From Planctomycetaceae bacterium (GTDB lineage Bacteria; Planctomycetota; Planctomycetia; Planctomycetales; Planctomycetaceae): DNA of 7,594 nucleotides. Shown here in pieces: positions 1 to 6,398 of the stretch (its first letter is position 1; every line of letters starts with the position of its first letter). The stretch spans positions 1 through 7,594 of the forward strand of contig JALWSL010000188.1 in the NCBI GenBank assembly GCA_027080405.1, read 5' to 3'. The position numbers and the translations under genes are program-made. The notes under the pieces are model-generated. The model ran no database searches. It saw only the letters and a program-made list of their open reading frames with translations, and had not been told where the DNA came from.

Positions 1-308
1 TCGCAATACAGTTCCGCTTTTACGTCATAATCTTCCAGAACCGATTCCTGGACATAGTCGCAACCGTGAAGTGCCTCTTCAAGCGATTCGACAGGCATCA
101 AACTGGAGATCGCCTGCTCCAGTTTTCCGCCTGGCAGAATGCCCGATTCGGCAAGTTTTTTCAGATTATCTCTGGCACGGTCGGCACCTCCCCGAGAAAT
201 CGCGGGAGTAATATCAAAGAGCTTCGTCTGAAAACCTTGGGAAGCAAAAAACGTCGCCCAGCTGGATCCAATCAATCCACAACCGAGGATGGCAATTTGT
301 TCTATCAT
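1..308 (-). CDS. 3-hydroxyacyl-CoA dehydrogenase family protein, lambda-crystallin/L-gulonate 3-dehydrogenase-like (N-terminal part; runs off the left edge)
   Basis: The reverse strand reads an open frame from ATG at 308-306 to the window edge (102 complete codons). It opens with a short strand and then GCGLIGSSWA (residues 9-18), the GxGxxG dinucleotide loop of a Rossmann fold. Asp32, in KLFD at the end of the second strand, is the acidic residue that favours NAD over NADP. The stretch YVQESVLED (residues 85-93) matches the conserved VQE-x(3)-ED segment of the 3-hydroxyacyl-CoA dehydrogenase NAD-binding domain. The SSWA and FAS-G-F wording is closest, from memory, to lambda-crystallin (CRYL1, L-gulonate 3-dehydrogenase) rather than to FadB or PaaH. 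The family oxidises a 3-hydroxy acid or 3-hydroxyacyl-CoA to the 3-oxo form with NAD+, in the cytoplasm. The C-terminal substrate domain is outside the window, so the substrate cannot be decided. The start is supported by the position of the fold; no clear Shine-Dalgarno precedes it. The acyl-CoA synthetase gene ends 115 bp upstream on the same strand. Confidence 0.87.
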   Translation of the reverse strand, partial: MIEQIAILGCGLIGSSWATFFASQGFQTKLFDITPAISRGGADRARDNLKKLAESGILPGGKLEQAISSLMPVESLEEALHGCDYVQESVLEDYDVKAELYC

Positions 309-374
309 TCGAAAATCCAGCAAGAAATGGTCAAACAGTTTTTTGTAGAGGTCTTTCTGCCATTGACTGCCCGA

Positions 375-404
375 ATTATATCAGCGACAACTGAAGGATG
401 CGAA
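375..404 (-). promoter_or_regulatory. Candidate sigma70-type extended -10 promoter for the dehydrogenase gene
   Basis: On the minus strand TGATATAAT (383-375) is a perfect -10 hexamer with the TGn extension. A four-of-six -35 match, TTCGCA (404-399), lies 18 bp upstream. It sits in the gap between the synthetase stop and the dehydrogenase ATG and would give a leader of about 60 nt. Its position suggests the dehydrogenase can be transcribed independently of the synthetase. This is a consensus match only. Confidence 0.4.
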
Positions 405-423
405 AGGGATTCAAGGTTTTCTC

Positions 424-2481
424 TTACGTTTTTCTCTGCGCTTCGGCAGTGTTCTGTCTTGCAGAGCACATTTCACGTAATTTGCGGCGCATGACCTTGT
501 TTGATGCCGTTCTGGGAAGCTGATCGATTGCAATGATGCTGTCGATTCTGAAAAGCGGATTGAGATCCGTTTTGATCATCAACTGCATCTCTGTTTGCAG
601 AACAGATAGATCGTATGTACTGTGGAGAACTACAAACAGAACCAGGCTGGAGGGACCACCTTCTGGCGGAGAAACGGAAATGGCTGCGATTTCGTCCACG
701 GCTGTGTGTTTTGAAAGAAGTTCTTCAATTTGAATCGAACTGACTTTGATGCCTCCCAGATTCATGGCGTCATCGACCCGGCCATGAGCCCGATAGTAAC
801 CGCCCGGCAGTTGTTCAATCTGGTCGCCATGCTGCCGAAGTACTTCTCCGTGCGGTCCAGGTAATATTCCCGCATAGTAAACTTCGTGATGATCACGATT
901 GAGCAGTCGGGTGGAAAGCCCCAGTGCCGGTGGAATGAAGAAAACTTCTCCGTTGAGGGCTTCGTGTCCCGATTCGTCCAGGATCAACCAATCGAAGCCG
1001 ATCGTCCTGGCAGAAAAAAGCCCCGGAACCGCAGGTCGGGTCAATGTTCCGGTAATATAACCGCCACCGGTTTCGGTTCCGCCGCAATATTCGATGACGG
1101 GACGATAGCCCGCTCGGGACATCAACCAGAGCATGTCGCCCGCATTGGAGCATTCACCCGTGGAGCTGAATCGTCGGATTGTTGTCCAATCGAGTTGACG
1201 GGGCTGCTCCTGATTCCGCCAGGAGGAAACAATGCTCGGCACCAATCCAAGCATTGTTACCTTCGATTTCTGGACAAATTCACAAAATGTACGCGTCGTG
1301 GGAACAGCCTGGGATATTGCCATTGTTGCCTTGTTTATCAACGCAGCGTACACCAGCCACGGCCCCATCATCCAGCCAAGATTGGTTGGCCAGCAGAGGA
1401 TGTCTACTGGGTGAATGTCGTGGTGAAAGTAGGCATCACTGGCAGACTTGACAGGAGTAATCTGGTCCCACGGAATGGCCTTGGGATGCCCTGTCGTACC
1501 CGATGAGAACAGGATGGTTGTTTCATTTTCCGGACAGCGGGGGACGCATTTCAACATGATGTTATCAGAGAGAAATTCATTCCACTCGATATCCCCCTCA
1601 CGCAATCCCGTTTTACGATCTGTTGCGCGCAGGACAATGGCTTGCAGGTTCTGGCATGAAGCAATCTTTTCGTAAAGGGGGTGTGTTTTCGAGTGGCGAA
1701 TAATTTCATCCTGGATGAAAATATATTTCGGTTTCGTTATCTCCAGTCGGACAGCCATTTCCGCAGCCGAAAAGCTGTCTGCGATCGTCACCACAGCACA
1801 ACCCGCGGCAATAATACCCAGAAAGATGGCGATGGCATCGACCGTCATCGGCAGCGAGACCGCGATGCGATCTCCCGGTTGAACATTCAGCTCAGCCAGC
1901 CCATTGGACACACGGGCGGTTTTTTCCTTCAATTGTGCATACGAGAACTGTTCCAACCGATTTTCGGAATCGCCGGCTATGATCGCAATCTTGTGGCCTT
2001 CGGCCTGAAAACAGCTTTCCACAATATTCAATCTGGAACCGCGATACCAACGGGCCTTTTCAACCCCGGCTGAAACATCGCAGTATCGGGTCGGTGGGCA
2101 GGTGAACTGGATCCCCAGTTTCTCGCTTACTCGTTGAGCGAATATTTCCGGGTGAGATACCGACCATCGATGCAGTTGTTCATAAGTAGAAACCCCCTCC
2201 TCTTCCATCATCTTGCCAAGATGCGAGTCCCTGATTTCATCATCAGTTGGATACCAGGCAGGACAGGGAATACCTTCCAGGCGATTTTTTTTATAGCTCT
2301 GCTCGTAAAGCAATTCGTGGACAGGAAATGGAATTTCCGGTGTCAGAAATTGTGATGTTATTGTTTTCCAGAGCGTAGGCAAATCGGAAATGGCTTCCAG
2401 CTGCTTCAGCTGTGCATGCCATTTTTCTGCCTGAGGGCGGGACAGTCCGCATTCGATCAGTTTATCAACAGGAATGTTCAT
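424..2481 (-). CDS. ANL-superfamily acyl-CoA synthetase resembling plant acyl-activating enzymes AAE17/AAE18
   Basis: This is an AMP-forming carboxylic acid:CoA ligase of 685 aa from the ATG at 2481. The acid is first adenylated with ATP, then transferred to CoA, in the cytoplasm. Numbered from that ATG, an acetyl-CoA-synthetase-type N-terminal region (about 95-165, ending in WYRGSRLN) precedes the main AMP-binding domain. The phosphate loop is FSSGTTGHPK (325-334), the A5 motif is YCGGTETGG (465-473), and HGD (551-553) replaces the usual TGD. The hinge is HGRVDDAMNLGGIK (566-579), and Lys662 in RTASNK is the catalytic lysine of the C-terminal domain. The combination of GLVPSIV, SSTGE, IEYCGGTE, HGD and MNLGGIKVSS is, from memory, that of plant peroxisomal AAE17/AAE18 rather than bacterial Acs or acetoacetyl-CoA synthetase. 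The true substrate is unknown. An in-frame TTG at 2505 would add eight residues; neither start has a good ribosome site, and ATG is preferred. The gene is intact and may be co-expressed with the dehydrogenase downstream. Confidence 0.9.
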   Translation of the reverse strand: MNIPVDKLIECGLSRPQAEKWHAQLKQLEAISDLPTLWKTITSQFLTPEIPFPVHELLYEQSYKKNRLEGIPCPAWYPTDDEIRDSHLGKMMEEEGVSTYEQLHRWSVSHPEIFAQRVSEKLGIQFTCPPTRYCDVSAGVEKARWYRGSRLNIVESCFQAEGHKIAIIAGDSENRLEQFSYAQLKEKTARVSNGLAELNVQPGDRIAVSLPMTVDAIAIFLGIIAAGCAVVTIADSFSAAEMAVRLEITKPKYIFIQDEIIRHSKTHPLYEKIASCQNLQAIVLRATDRKTGLREGDIEWNEFLSDNIMLKCVPRCPENETTILFSSGTTGHPKAIPWDQITPVKSASDAYFHHDIHPVDILCWPTNLGWMMGPWLVYAALINKATMAISQAVPTTRTFCEFVQKSKVTMLGLVPSIVSSWRNQEQPRQLDWTTIRRFSSTGECSNAGDMLWLMSRAGYRPVIEYCGGTETGGGYITGTLTRPAVPGLFSARTIGFDWLILDESGHEALNGEVFFIPPALGLSTRLLNRDHHEVYYAGILPGPHGEVLRQHGDQIEQLPGGYYRAHGRVDDAMNLGGIKVSSIQIEELLSKHTAVDEIAAISVSPPEGGPSSLVLFVVLHSTYDLSVLQTEMQLMIKTDLNPLFRIDSIIAIDQLPRTASNKVMRRKLREMCSARQNTAEAQRKT

Positions 2482-2616
2482 CGCATTTACCGGTCGGTTC
2501 GGCAACTTGGAGGATGATCACTCGCCGACTGTTCAATTGAGACGACGATTAGCAAAACGGGAAGTGGATGATCGCAGTCACAAGCAGCCTGAAAAGGTTG
2601 TTTCGATTCCCAACCA

Positions 2617-2625
2617 AATATAGCA
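2617..2625 (-). promoter_or_regulatory. Candidate extended -10 element for the acyl-CoA synthetase
   Basis: TGCTATATT on the minus strand is a five-of-six -10 hexamer with the TGn extension. It lies about 135 bp upstream of the synthetase ATG, in the region shared with the divergent oxidoreductase gene. The -35 region is poor (TTCGAA, about 18 bp upstream), as can be tolerated by extended -10 promoters. No operator-like palindrome was found nearby. Confidence 0.28.
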
Positions 2626-2755
2626 ATCGTATCTCCGATTTTCGAACGCAAGGCTAGCAGGCGGGAATGGAAAAATGTATTGAACCCGTTATAGTTCACA
2701 GATCAGAGCCTTATGAAGCAGTATTGATCATCAGTGTTGATGCCTTTTTTTGAAC

Positions 2756-2759
2756 AGGA
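2756..2759 (+). promoter_or_regulatory. Ribosome binding site that decides the oxidoreductase start
   Basis: AGGA lies 5 nt before the ATG at 2765 and 8 nt before a second in-frame ATG at 2768. The longer frame opens with a TTG at 2750, which lies upstream of this site, so the site argues for an ATG start. The preceding T tract and TTG have no ribosome site of their own. Confidence 0.5.
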
Positions 2760-2764
2760 AAAAC

Positions 2765-3784
2765 ATGATGAAAAGAGATTTGCATTTGTTGTTGGTGATC
2801 TTCCTCGTTTTCCTTCTACCAGTCACCTGCACGGCTGCGGGACGTGAAGAAAAACAATTACGTGCGGGAATCATCGGTTTGGATACCTCGCATGTGATCG
2901 CGTTTACAAAAATTCTCAATGCAGCCGATGTGAGGCCGGAATTGTCTGGTTGTCGCATCGTGGCGGCCTATCCTCACGGAAGCCCTGATATCGAATCGAG
3001 CACAAGTCGCATCCCAAAATATACAGATCAAATTCAGAAGCTGGGGGTTGAAATAGTCGATTCGATCGAAACGCTTCTCACCAAAGTCGATGTTGTTTTT
3101 CTGGAAACCAACGATGGGAGGCCGCATTTGAAACAGGCGATGAAGGTTTTTCGGGCAGGTAAACCGGTTTTCATCGATAAGCCGGTAGCCGGGTCATTGC
3201 GCGATGCAATAATCATTTACGAACAGGCTCGTCGCCTGAACGTTCCGCTGTTTTCGTGTTCGTCACTCCGTTTCAGTCGGGAAGTTGTGAAAATGCGAGA
3301 CGGAGCCGTCGGGGAAATTATTGGCTGCGATGCTTTCAGTCCCTGTCCGCTGGAGCCGACGCATCCCGATCTGTTCTGGTATGGCATCCATGGCGTGGAG
3401 ACGTTATTCACGGTGATGGGGCCGGGGTGCGAAAACGTGGTGCGAATTAAAACAGAGGGATCCGACGTTGCTGTTGGGCAGTGGAGTGACGGCCGCATCG
3501 GTTCCTTTCGTGGTATCCGCTCCAGTCGTCGGGGCAATGGAGGAACGGCTTTTGGCACCAAAGGAATACAGACATTTGGACGCCCGGATCGTTTTGAGCC
3601 GATGCTGATTGAAATCATCAAATTTTTCCGCACCGGAAAACCGCCCGTCAGTGCAGAAGAAACACTTGAAATTTATGCCTTCATGGAAGCCGCCGATGAG
3701 AGCTGGAAAAAGGGGGGAGTTCCCGTCTCACTCAAGCAGGTCATGAAACGCAGTCGGGAAGAAGCGAAACGTTTCTCGCCCTGA
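2765..3784 (+). CDS. Exported Gfo/Idh/MocA-family oxidoreductase with altered nucleotide-binding loop
   Basis: The protein is 339 aa from the ATG at 2765. The N-terminus is a signal peptide: MMKRD, a hydrophobic run (about 7-18), then a likely signal peptidase I site near TAA-G (residues 23-26). The T-C sequence before it is a poor lipobox. The mature part begins with a Rossmann strand, RAGIIG, followed by LDTSHV, so the usual GxGxxG is replaced by GLDTSHV (38-44). ETNDGRPH (114-121) and FIDKPVAGS (136-144) stand where family members carry their second-half Rossmann signature and the E/D-K-P lysine (here Lys139). WYGIHGVETL (205-214) supplies the His (209) usually found at the active site. 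Relatives reduce or oxidise sugars and cyclitols with NAD(P). Secreted versions are expanded in planctomycetes, probably for periplasmic carbohydrate turnover, though the cofactor supply there is unclear. The length is normal for the family and the gene is intact. It is divergent from the synthetase and is probably monocistronic. The substrate is unknown. Confidence 0.85.
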   Translation: MMKRDLHLLLVIFLVFLLPVTCTAAGREEKQLRAGIIGLDTSHVIAFTKILNAADVRPELSGCRIVAAYPHGSPDIESSTSRIPKYTDQIQKLGVEIVDSIETLLTKVDVVFLETNDGRPHLKQAMKVFRAGKPVFIDKPVAGSLRDAIIIYEQARRLNVPLFSCSSLRFSREVVKMRDGAVGEIIGCDAFSPCPLEPTHPDLFWYGIHGVETLFTVMGPGCENVVRIKTEGSDVAVGQWSDGRIGSFRGIRSSRRGNGGTAFGTKGIQTFGRPDRFEPMLIEIIKFFRTGKPPVSAEETLEIYAFMEAADESWKKGGVPVSLKQVMKRSREEAKRFSP

Positions 3785-4258
3785 AACCGCACTGGGACAT
3801 CACAAAACCTGGCGGCGATCTCCAAGGTTGTTCTCTGCTCCCGAACGGCTATCTCATTTTCCCTCAATCACTATTCGTGCCTGGTCATTGCCGATGTTGC
3901 TACGCGGTGCTGCCCTTTTTTTCTGATAAGGCCTGGGGAGGCATCCGACTTCGCCTGTCACCCTTTCCTCGCAGCAATAGCAGGGCCTGCAGTGCAGACC
4001 GCTTGCCGCCTTCCTTATATTGCTATAATTGTGATGTTATGCCTTTCAACCCGACCCGGAGAGCATCTACTGCCTCGCTACGGAATTGATCGGATAACCT
4101 TGGTGAATGAGGTGAGAGGGCCCGAATTGCCATCGCTCCCGGCAAGATTGTTCATCAAAACGCCCGCTTTGATTGACGCAATCTATCCACTGGTATATGC
4201 TGGGAAAAGAGTTGCATCACGTGGAAATTCTTCTCCTGTTGATTCGCGGCGACAAAGT
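3785..4258 (+). other. 474-bp spacer with no convincing gene
   Basis: This stretch lies between the oxidoreductase stop and the membrane-protein ATG. Several short open frames cross it, but none has family resemblance, a ribosome site or plausible composition. One frame is open from 3992 and runs in frame into the membrane protein, adding 89 mostly polar residues; it is treated as untranslated leader because a promoter-like element lies inside it. A small odd-centred palindrome, CTGCA-G-TGCAG, occurs at about 3987-3997. No terminator hairpin with a T run follows the oxidoreductase. Confidence 0.5.
4003..4029 (+). promoter_or_regulatory. Candidate extended -10 promoter for the membrane protein gene
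   Basis: TGCTATAAT (4021-4029) is a perfect -10 hexamer with the TGn extension. TTGCCG (4003-4008) is a four-of-six -35 match at a short 15-bp spacing. Transcription would start near 4036, leaving a leader of roughly 220 nt before the chosen ATG at 4259. This also argues against translation from 3992. It is a consensus match only. Confidence 0.42.
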
Positions 4259-4795
4259 ATGAGCAAACGTCCTGTTGGTGTTACTATTTTCGCAGTCCTT
4301 CATCTCGTTGGTGGCGTGTTGTTGGTTGGCGTGTTGCTGTTTGGCCTGCCGATGCTTTTTGCAAACCTGGACCGCGTGACGCAAGTTCTCGATAAGATCG
4401 GTGTTCCACCAATACTGCTCGTTGCCAGTCTGCTGTTTCTTACCGGAATCTCGCTTGCCTCTGGTATTGGCCTGTGGCTTGGCACCCGCTGGGGTTGGTG
4501 GTGTACCACTTTCTTTTACGTCTACAGTATCACCAGAAACGCAAATGCGTTCCTGACGGTCTCGTTTTTTGCGGATGCGCTTGAAGGAGGCTCACGAGGT
4601 CCGGAGTATTACTACGCCAAGTTCGGCGGGCGTGTTATCATCCATTTCCTGTTTTTTCTATACTTTTTCAAAGCCAATGTTCTTGAGTACTTTGGCATGG
4701 AGAATCTGCACAAAGGGAAGGCAGTTGGTATCCTCATTTTGATCACGGGTACCATATTTGAATTCTCGACCATCATCGCGTCGCTGGCCGGGTAG
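4259..4795 (+). CDS. Small multi-pass inner-membrane protein of unknown function
   Basis: The protein is 178 aa and I do not recognise a named family. It starts MSKRPVGVTIFA, with basic residues followed at once by a hydrophobic segment. Candidate membrane segments are about residues 8-34, 50-74, 79-102 (weaker, containing RNAN), 126-145 and 154-176, so four or five helices. A GLWLGTRWGWW motif (71-81) at the end of the second helix recalls small integral membrane proteins in which an aromatic/Arg motif caps a helix, but this gives no function. A hydrophilic loop with YYY (117-119) separates helices three and four. The start at 4259 is chosen because the frame upstream is polar and unlike a membrane-protein N-terminus; the ribosome site is weak. 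The gene is apparently monocistronic and convergent with the beta-barrel gene, 109 bp away. Confidence 0.65.
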   Translation: MSKRPVGVTIFAVLHLVGGVLLVGVLLFGLPMLFANLDRVTQVLDKIGVPPILLVASLLFLTGISLASGIGLWLGTRWGWWCTTFFYVYSITRNANAFLTVSFFADALEGGSRGPEYYYAKFGGRVIIHFLFFLYFFKANVLEYFGMENLHKGKAVGILILITGTIFEFSTIIASLAG

Positions 4796-4904
4796 TGGTT
4801 ATGTCAGGTTGTGCCTGGCATTGATTGCAAGGGAAATGGTTGAAGGTTTTATTTGTGAAGCAGGAGATTAATATTTCTGGATTTCCAGGGAGACCAGTTG
4901 GACT

Positions 4905-5813
4905 TCAGGAGTTTCGTTGCCAGAAAAGAAAGTCGTCCATATCCGGGTCAACGTCAAAATCATTTTTCCCTCCAAACCTCCATTCCAATCCAAGCGAAAC
5001 TCCGGTCGAATTGCTGGTCCCCCCTGATAAAGCCCCCGTCTGCAGTATAAACAGTTCGGTGAAGAAGTTGAAATCTCCCAAGTTGGTGCTTACCCCAAAT
5101 TCACCATAGATTTGCCCTCCAAACAGACCATCACTTCCCAGGCTCGAAATACTTGAACCTACGGGAACAAAAAATTGCGTTTTTGCGGGATTGTATGCCG
5201 TCTCCCGCAGGTTGGCGTTGACGGTTCCAGCATTCACCCCGATACCGAATAGACTGTGACGAGTTCGATCTGCGTCCAAGATGATTCTTTCAAGTTCATA
5301 ATTCAATTTGGCGAAGAAAATGTTGACGTCTGCTATCTCTACTTGTATTCCCCCCGGGACAGGTTCATTCAGTTGGAATTCGCTTTTTCCGTTAGTATGT
5401 GTATAATCCAATCCGCATGTTACCGAGTGCAGTATAGCAGATCTCCTTGCTCCGGGATTTATCAGACTGCCCATAAGTAAAGGTGACGTCTGCGGGGTTG
5501 ACGGCCAGCTCAGTAACGGAAATTTTACTCCTATTGACAATCCGGGATTCAACAGAGTTGCAAAATCCCCGCCTGTGTAAATATCAGCTCCGCATGAGAT
5601 TTGAGGATAAATAGACAGGTTTTGGGGATCAGGATATGGGTTTAGCTCATACTTCATGTCTCCCATATAGTCAGCTCCATCACCGAACAGATTTTCGAGC
5701 AGTTCACTTCTGAACGGATCAGTTACCTCGTCGTTTTGCCCCCTCATCGGCTGTGCAGACGAAATCTGCAGTAGATTGGCAGTCAGAACTACAGCTAAAA
5801 TGAAAATACGCAT
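4905..5813 (-). CDS. Secreted, probable outer-membrane beta-barrel protein of unknown family
   Basis: The protein is 302 aa. The ATG at 5813 is preferred over the longer open frame (to 5912) because it is followed by a clear signal peptide: MR, a hydrophobic core (3-15) and ISSA-QP with cleavage after residue 20. It also has a GGGGG ribosome site 7 nt upstream. After an acidic, proline-rich N-terminal region (about 21-70), many segments alternate hydrophobic and polar residues and are glycine-rich, as in barrel strands: GLSIGVKF (91-98), VTCGLDYT (131-138), ADVNIFFAKLNYEL (161-174), GGQIYGEFGVST (232-243), FNFFTELFIL (248-257) and VSLGLEWRF (272-280). The last of these resembles a closing strand. 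An acidic tail follows (DFDVDPDMDDF, 285-295) instead of the usual terminal aromatic residue. There are only two cysteines in the mature part (74 and 133). A role in the outer membrane is inferred from this pattern; no named family is recognised. By eye the gene is more AT-rich than its neighbours. Confidence 0.68.
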   Translation of the reverse strand: MRIFILAVVLTANLLQISSAQPMRGQNDEVTDPFRSELLENLFGDGADYMGDMKYELNPYPDPQNLSIYPQISCGADIYTGGDFATLLNPGLSIGVKFPLLSWPSTPQTSPLLMGSLINPGARRSAILHSVTCGLDYTHTNGKSEFQLNEPVPGGIQVEIADVNIFFAKLNYELERIILDADRTRHSLFGIGVNAGTVNANLRETAYNPAKTQFFVPVGSSISSLGSDGLFGGQIYGEFGVSTNLGDFNFFTELFILQTGALSGGTSNSTGVSLGLEWRFGGKNDFDVDPDMDDFLFWQRNS

Positions 5814-5820
5814 TCCAATG

Positions 5821-5827
5821 CCCCCTA
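5821..5827 (-). promoter_or_regulatory. Ribosome binding site of the beta-barrel protein gene
   Basis: TAGGGGG on the minus strand ends 7 nt before the ATG at 5813. It is the clearest Shine-Dalgarno-like site in the window and places the start directly before the signal peptide, excluding the ATG at 5912. Confidence 0.6.
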
Positions 5828-5973
5828 CTTTCTTTCTACACATATACCTGGAAAGACCGATACAACCCACCCCTACACTCCCGGTCGGAATAACCGGACA
5901 CTCACTGCACATTTGTGATAATGACCGCCATAATCGCTATAGTCGGTATAACTTGAACCGATATGGTCTGAAT

Positions 5974-5982
5974 GGGGGGGGG
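5974..5982 (+). repeat. Run of nine G residues
   Basis: This is a G9 homopolymer in the non-coding stretch between the beta-barrel gene and the transposase remnant. It is about 160 bp upstream of the beta-barrel ATG (C9 on that strand) and about 20 bp before the frame of the remnant is interrupted by TAG. Such runs are prone to slippage and to sequencing error. Confidence 0.9.
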
Positions 5983-6005
5983 TATCCAGCCATGCAACAC
6001 GGTAG

Positions 6006-6398
6006 CGGCAGGGCGAGGTGGAAAAGGTGATCGACGAACTTGAGTCTCTTCATGAGCAGGCTGGAGAAACTCCGTGCGGGGAAACTCCGTGCGATGTACG
6101 GCAAGACGATCCCGTTCAAATCGCGCTCACGTACTTTGTCAATCACAGGCACCTGATGAACTATCCGAGGTACTGCCAACAGGGCTTGCCCCTGACCAGC
6201 AGCCACATCGAATCGACGATCAAACATATCAGCATTCGAATGAAAGGCAGCGAGAAATTCTTCCGCAAAGAGACAGGAGAAACGCTCCTGCAACTCCGCG
6301 CCGACTCTCTGTGCGACACCCGCCCGCTGTCCGGGTTCTGGGCCCGCTGGTTTGCCCAACAAAACGGAGCCAACACCTACCGAAAACAGACTGCATGA
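6006..6398 (+). pseudogene. Transposase, C-terminal remnant
   Basis: About 130 codons remain of a DDE-type transposase. The in-frame codon before 6006 is TAG (6003-6005), the only possible starts are internal (a GTG at 6018), and the N-terminal and central domains are absent. Conserved-looking parts are YCQQGLPLTSSHIEST, KGSEKFF and LLQLRADSLCD, followed by a terminal FWARW. This follows a pattern known from transposase C-termini, where (S/T)SxxxES supplies the last acidic residue, then KGxEKF and LLxLRA. I would place it near ISKra4-like or an unclassified DDE group but cannot fix the family. The frame is open to the TGA at 6396-6398, so the loss is a 5' truncation rather than widespread decay. 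An in-frame 15-bp tandem duplication lies near the start. No left end of the element could be located. Confidence 0.7.
6066..6093 (+). repeat. 15-bp tandem duplication inside the transposase remnant
   Basis: GAAACTCCGTGCG occurs at 6066-6078 and again at 6081-6093, a period of 15 bp. It encodes the pentapeptide GETPC twice in a row without changing the frame. It looks like a recent slippage or short duplication event in a non-essential segment. Confidence 0.88.

Noticed and set aside
66..494. A 142-codon open frame on the plus strand
   Set aside because: It is antisense to the dehydrogenase N-terminus and to the end of the synthetase; the minus-strand frame carries the GxGxxG fold and explains the sequence.
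886..1506. A 206-codon open frame on the plus strand
   Set aside because: It lies entirely antisense within the acyl-CoA synthetase, whose motifs are unmistakable; the translation is Arg/Gly/Pro-rich with no family resemblance.
2690..2695. A TATAGT hexamer as a -10 for the exported oxidoreductase
   Set aside because: There is no acceptable -35 at 16-18 bp and no TGn extension, so it is not called.
2487..2699. A 70-codon minus-strand ORF overlapping the synthetase start
   Set aside because: It has no ribosome site or recognised domain, and it covers the region where the synthetase promoter should be.
3992..4258. An in-frame N-terminal extension of the membrane protein
   Set aside because: The added segment is polar and unlike the rest, and a good extended -10 element lies inside it; the start at 4259 gives a normal membrane-protein N-terminus.
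4796..4904. A possible bidirectional terminator between the convergent genes
   Set aside because: Only short stems (such as CTGG-attt-CCAG) with no T run were found, too weak to call.
5814..5912. An in-frame N-terminal extension of the beta-barrel protein
   Set aside because: The ATG at 5813 has a GGGGG ribosome site and begins a textbook signal peptide, which the extension would bury.
5881..5970. Small inverted repeats (CCGGT/ACCGG and CGGT/ACCG) upstream of the beta-barrel gene
   Set aside because: The arms are only four or five bases long and expected by chance; no operator or element end could be argued from them.
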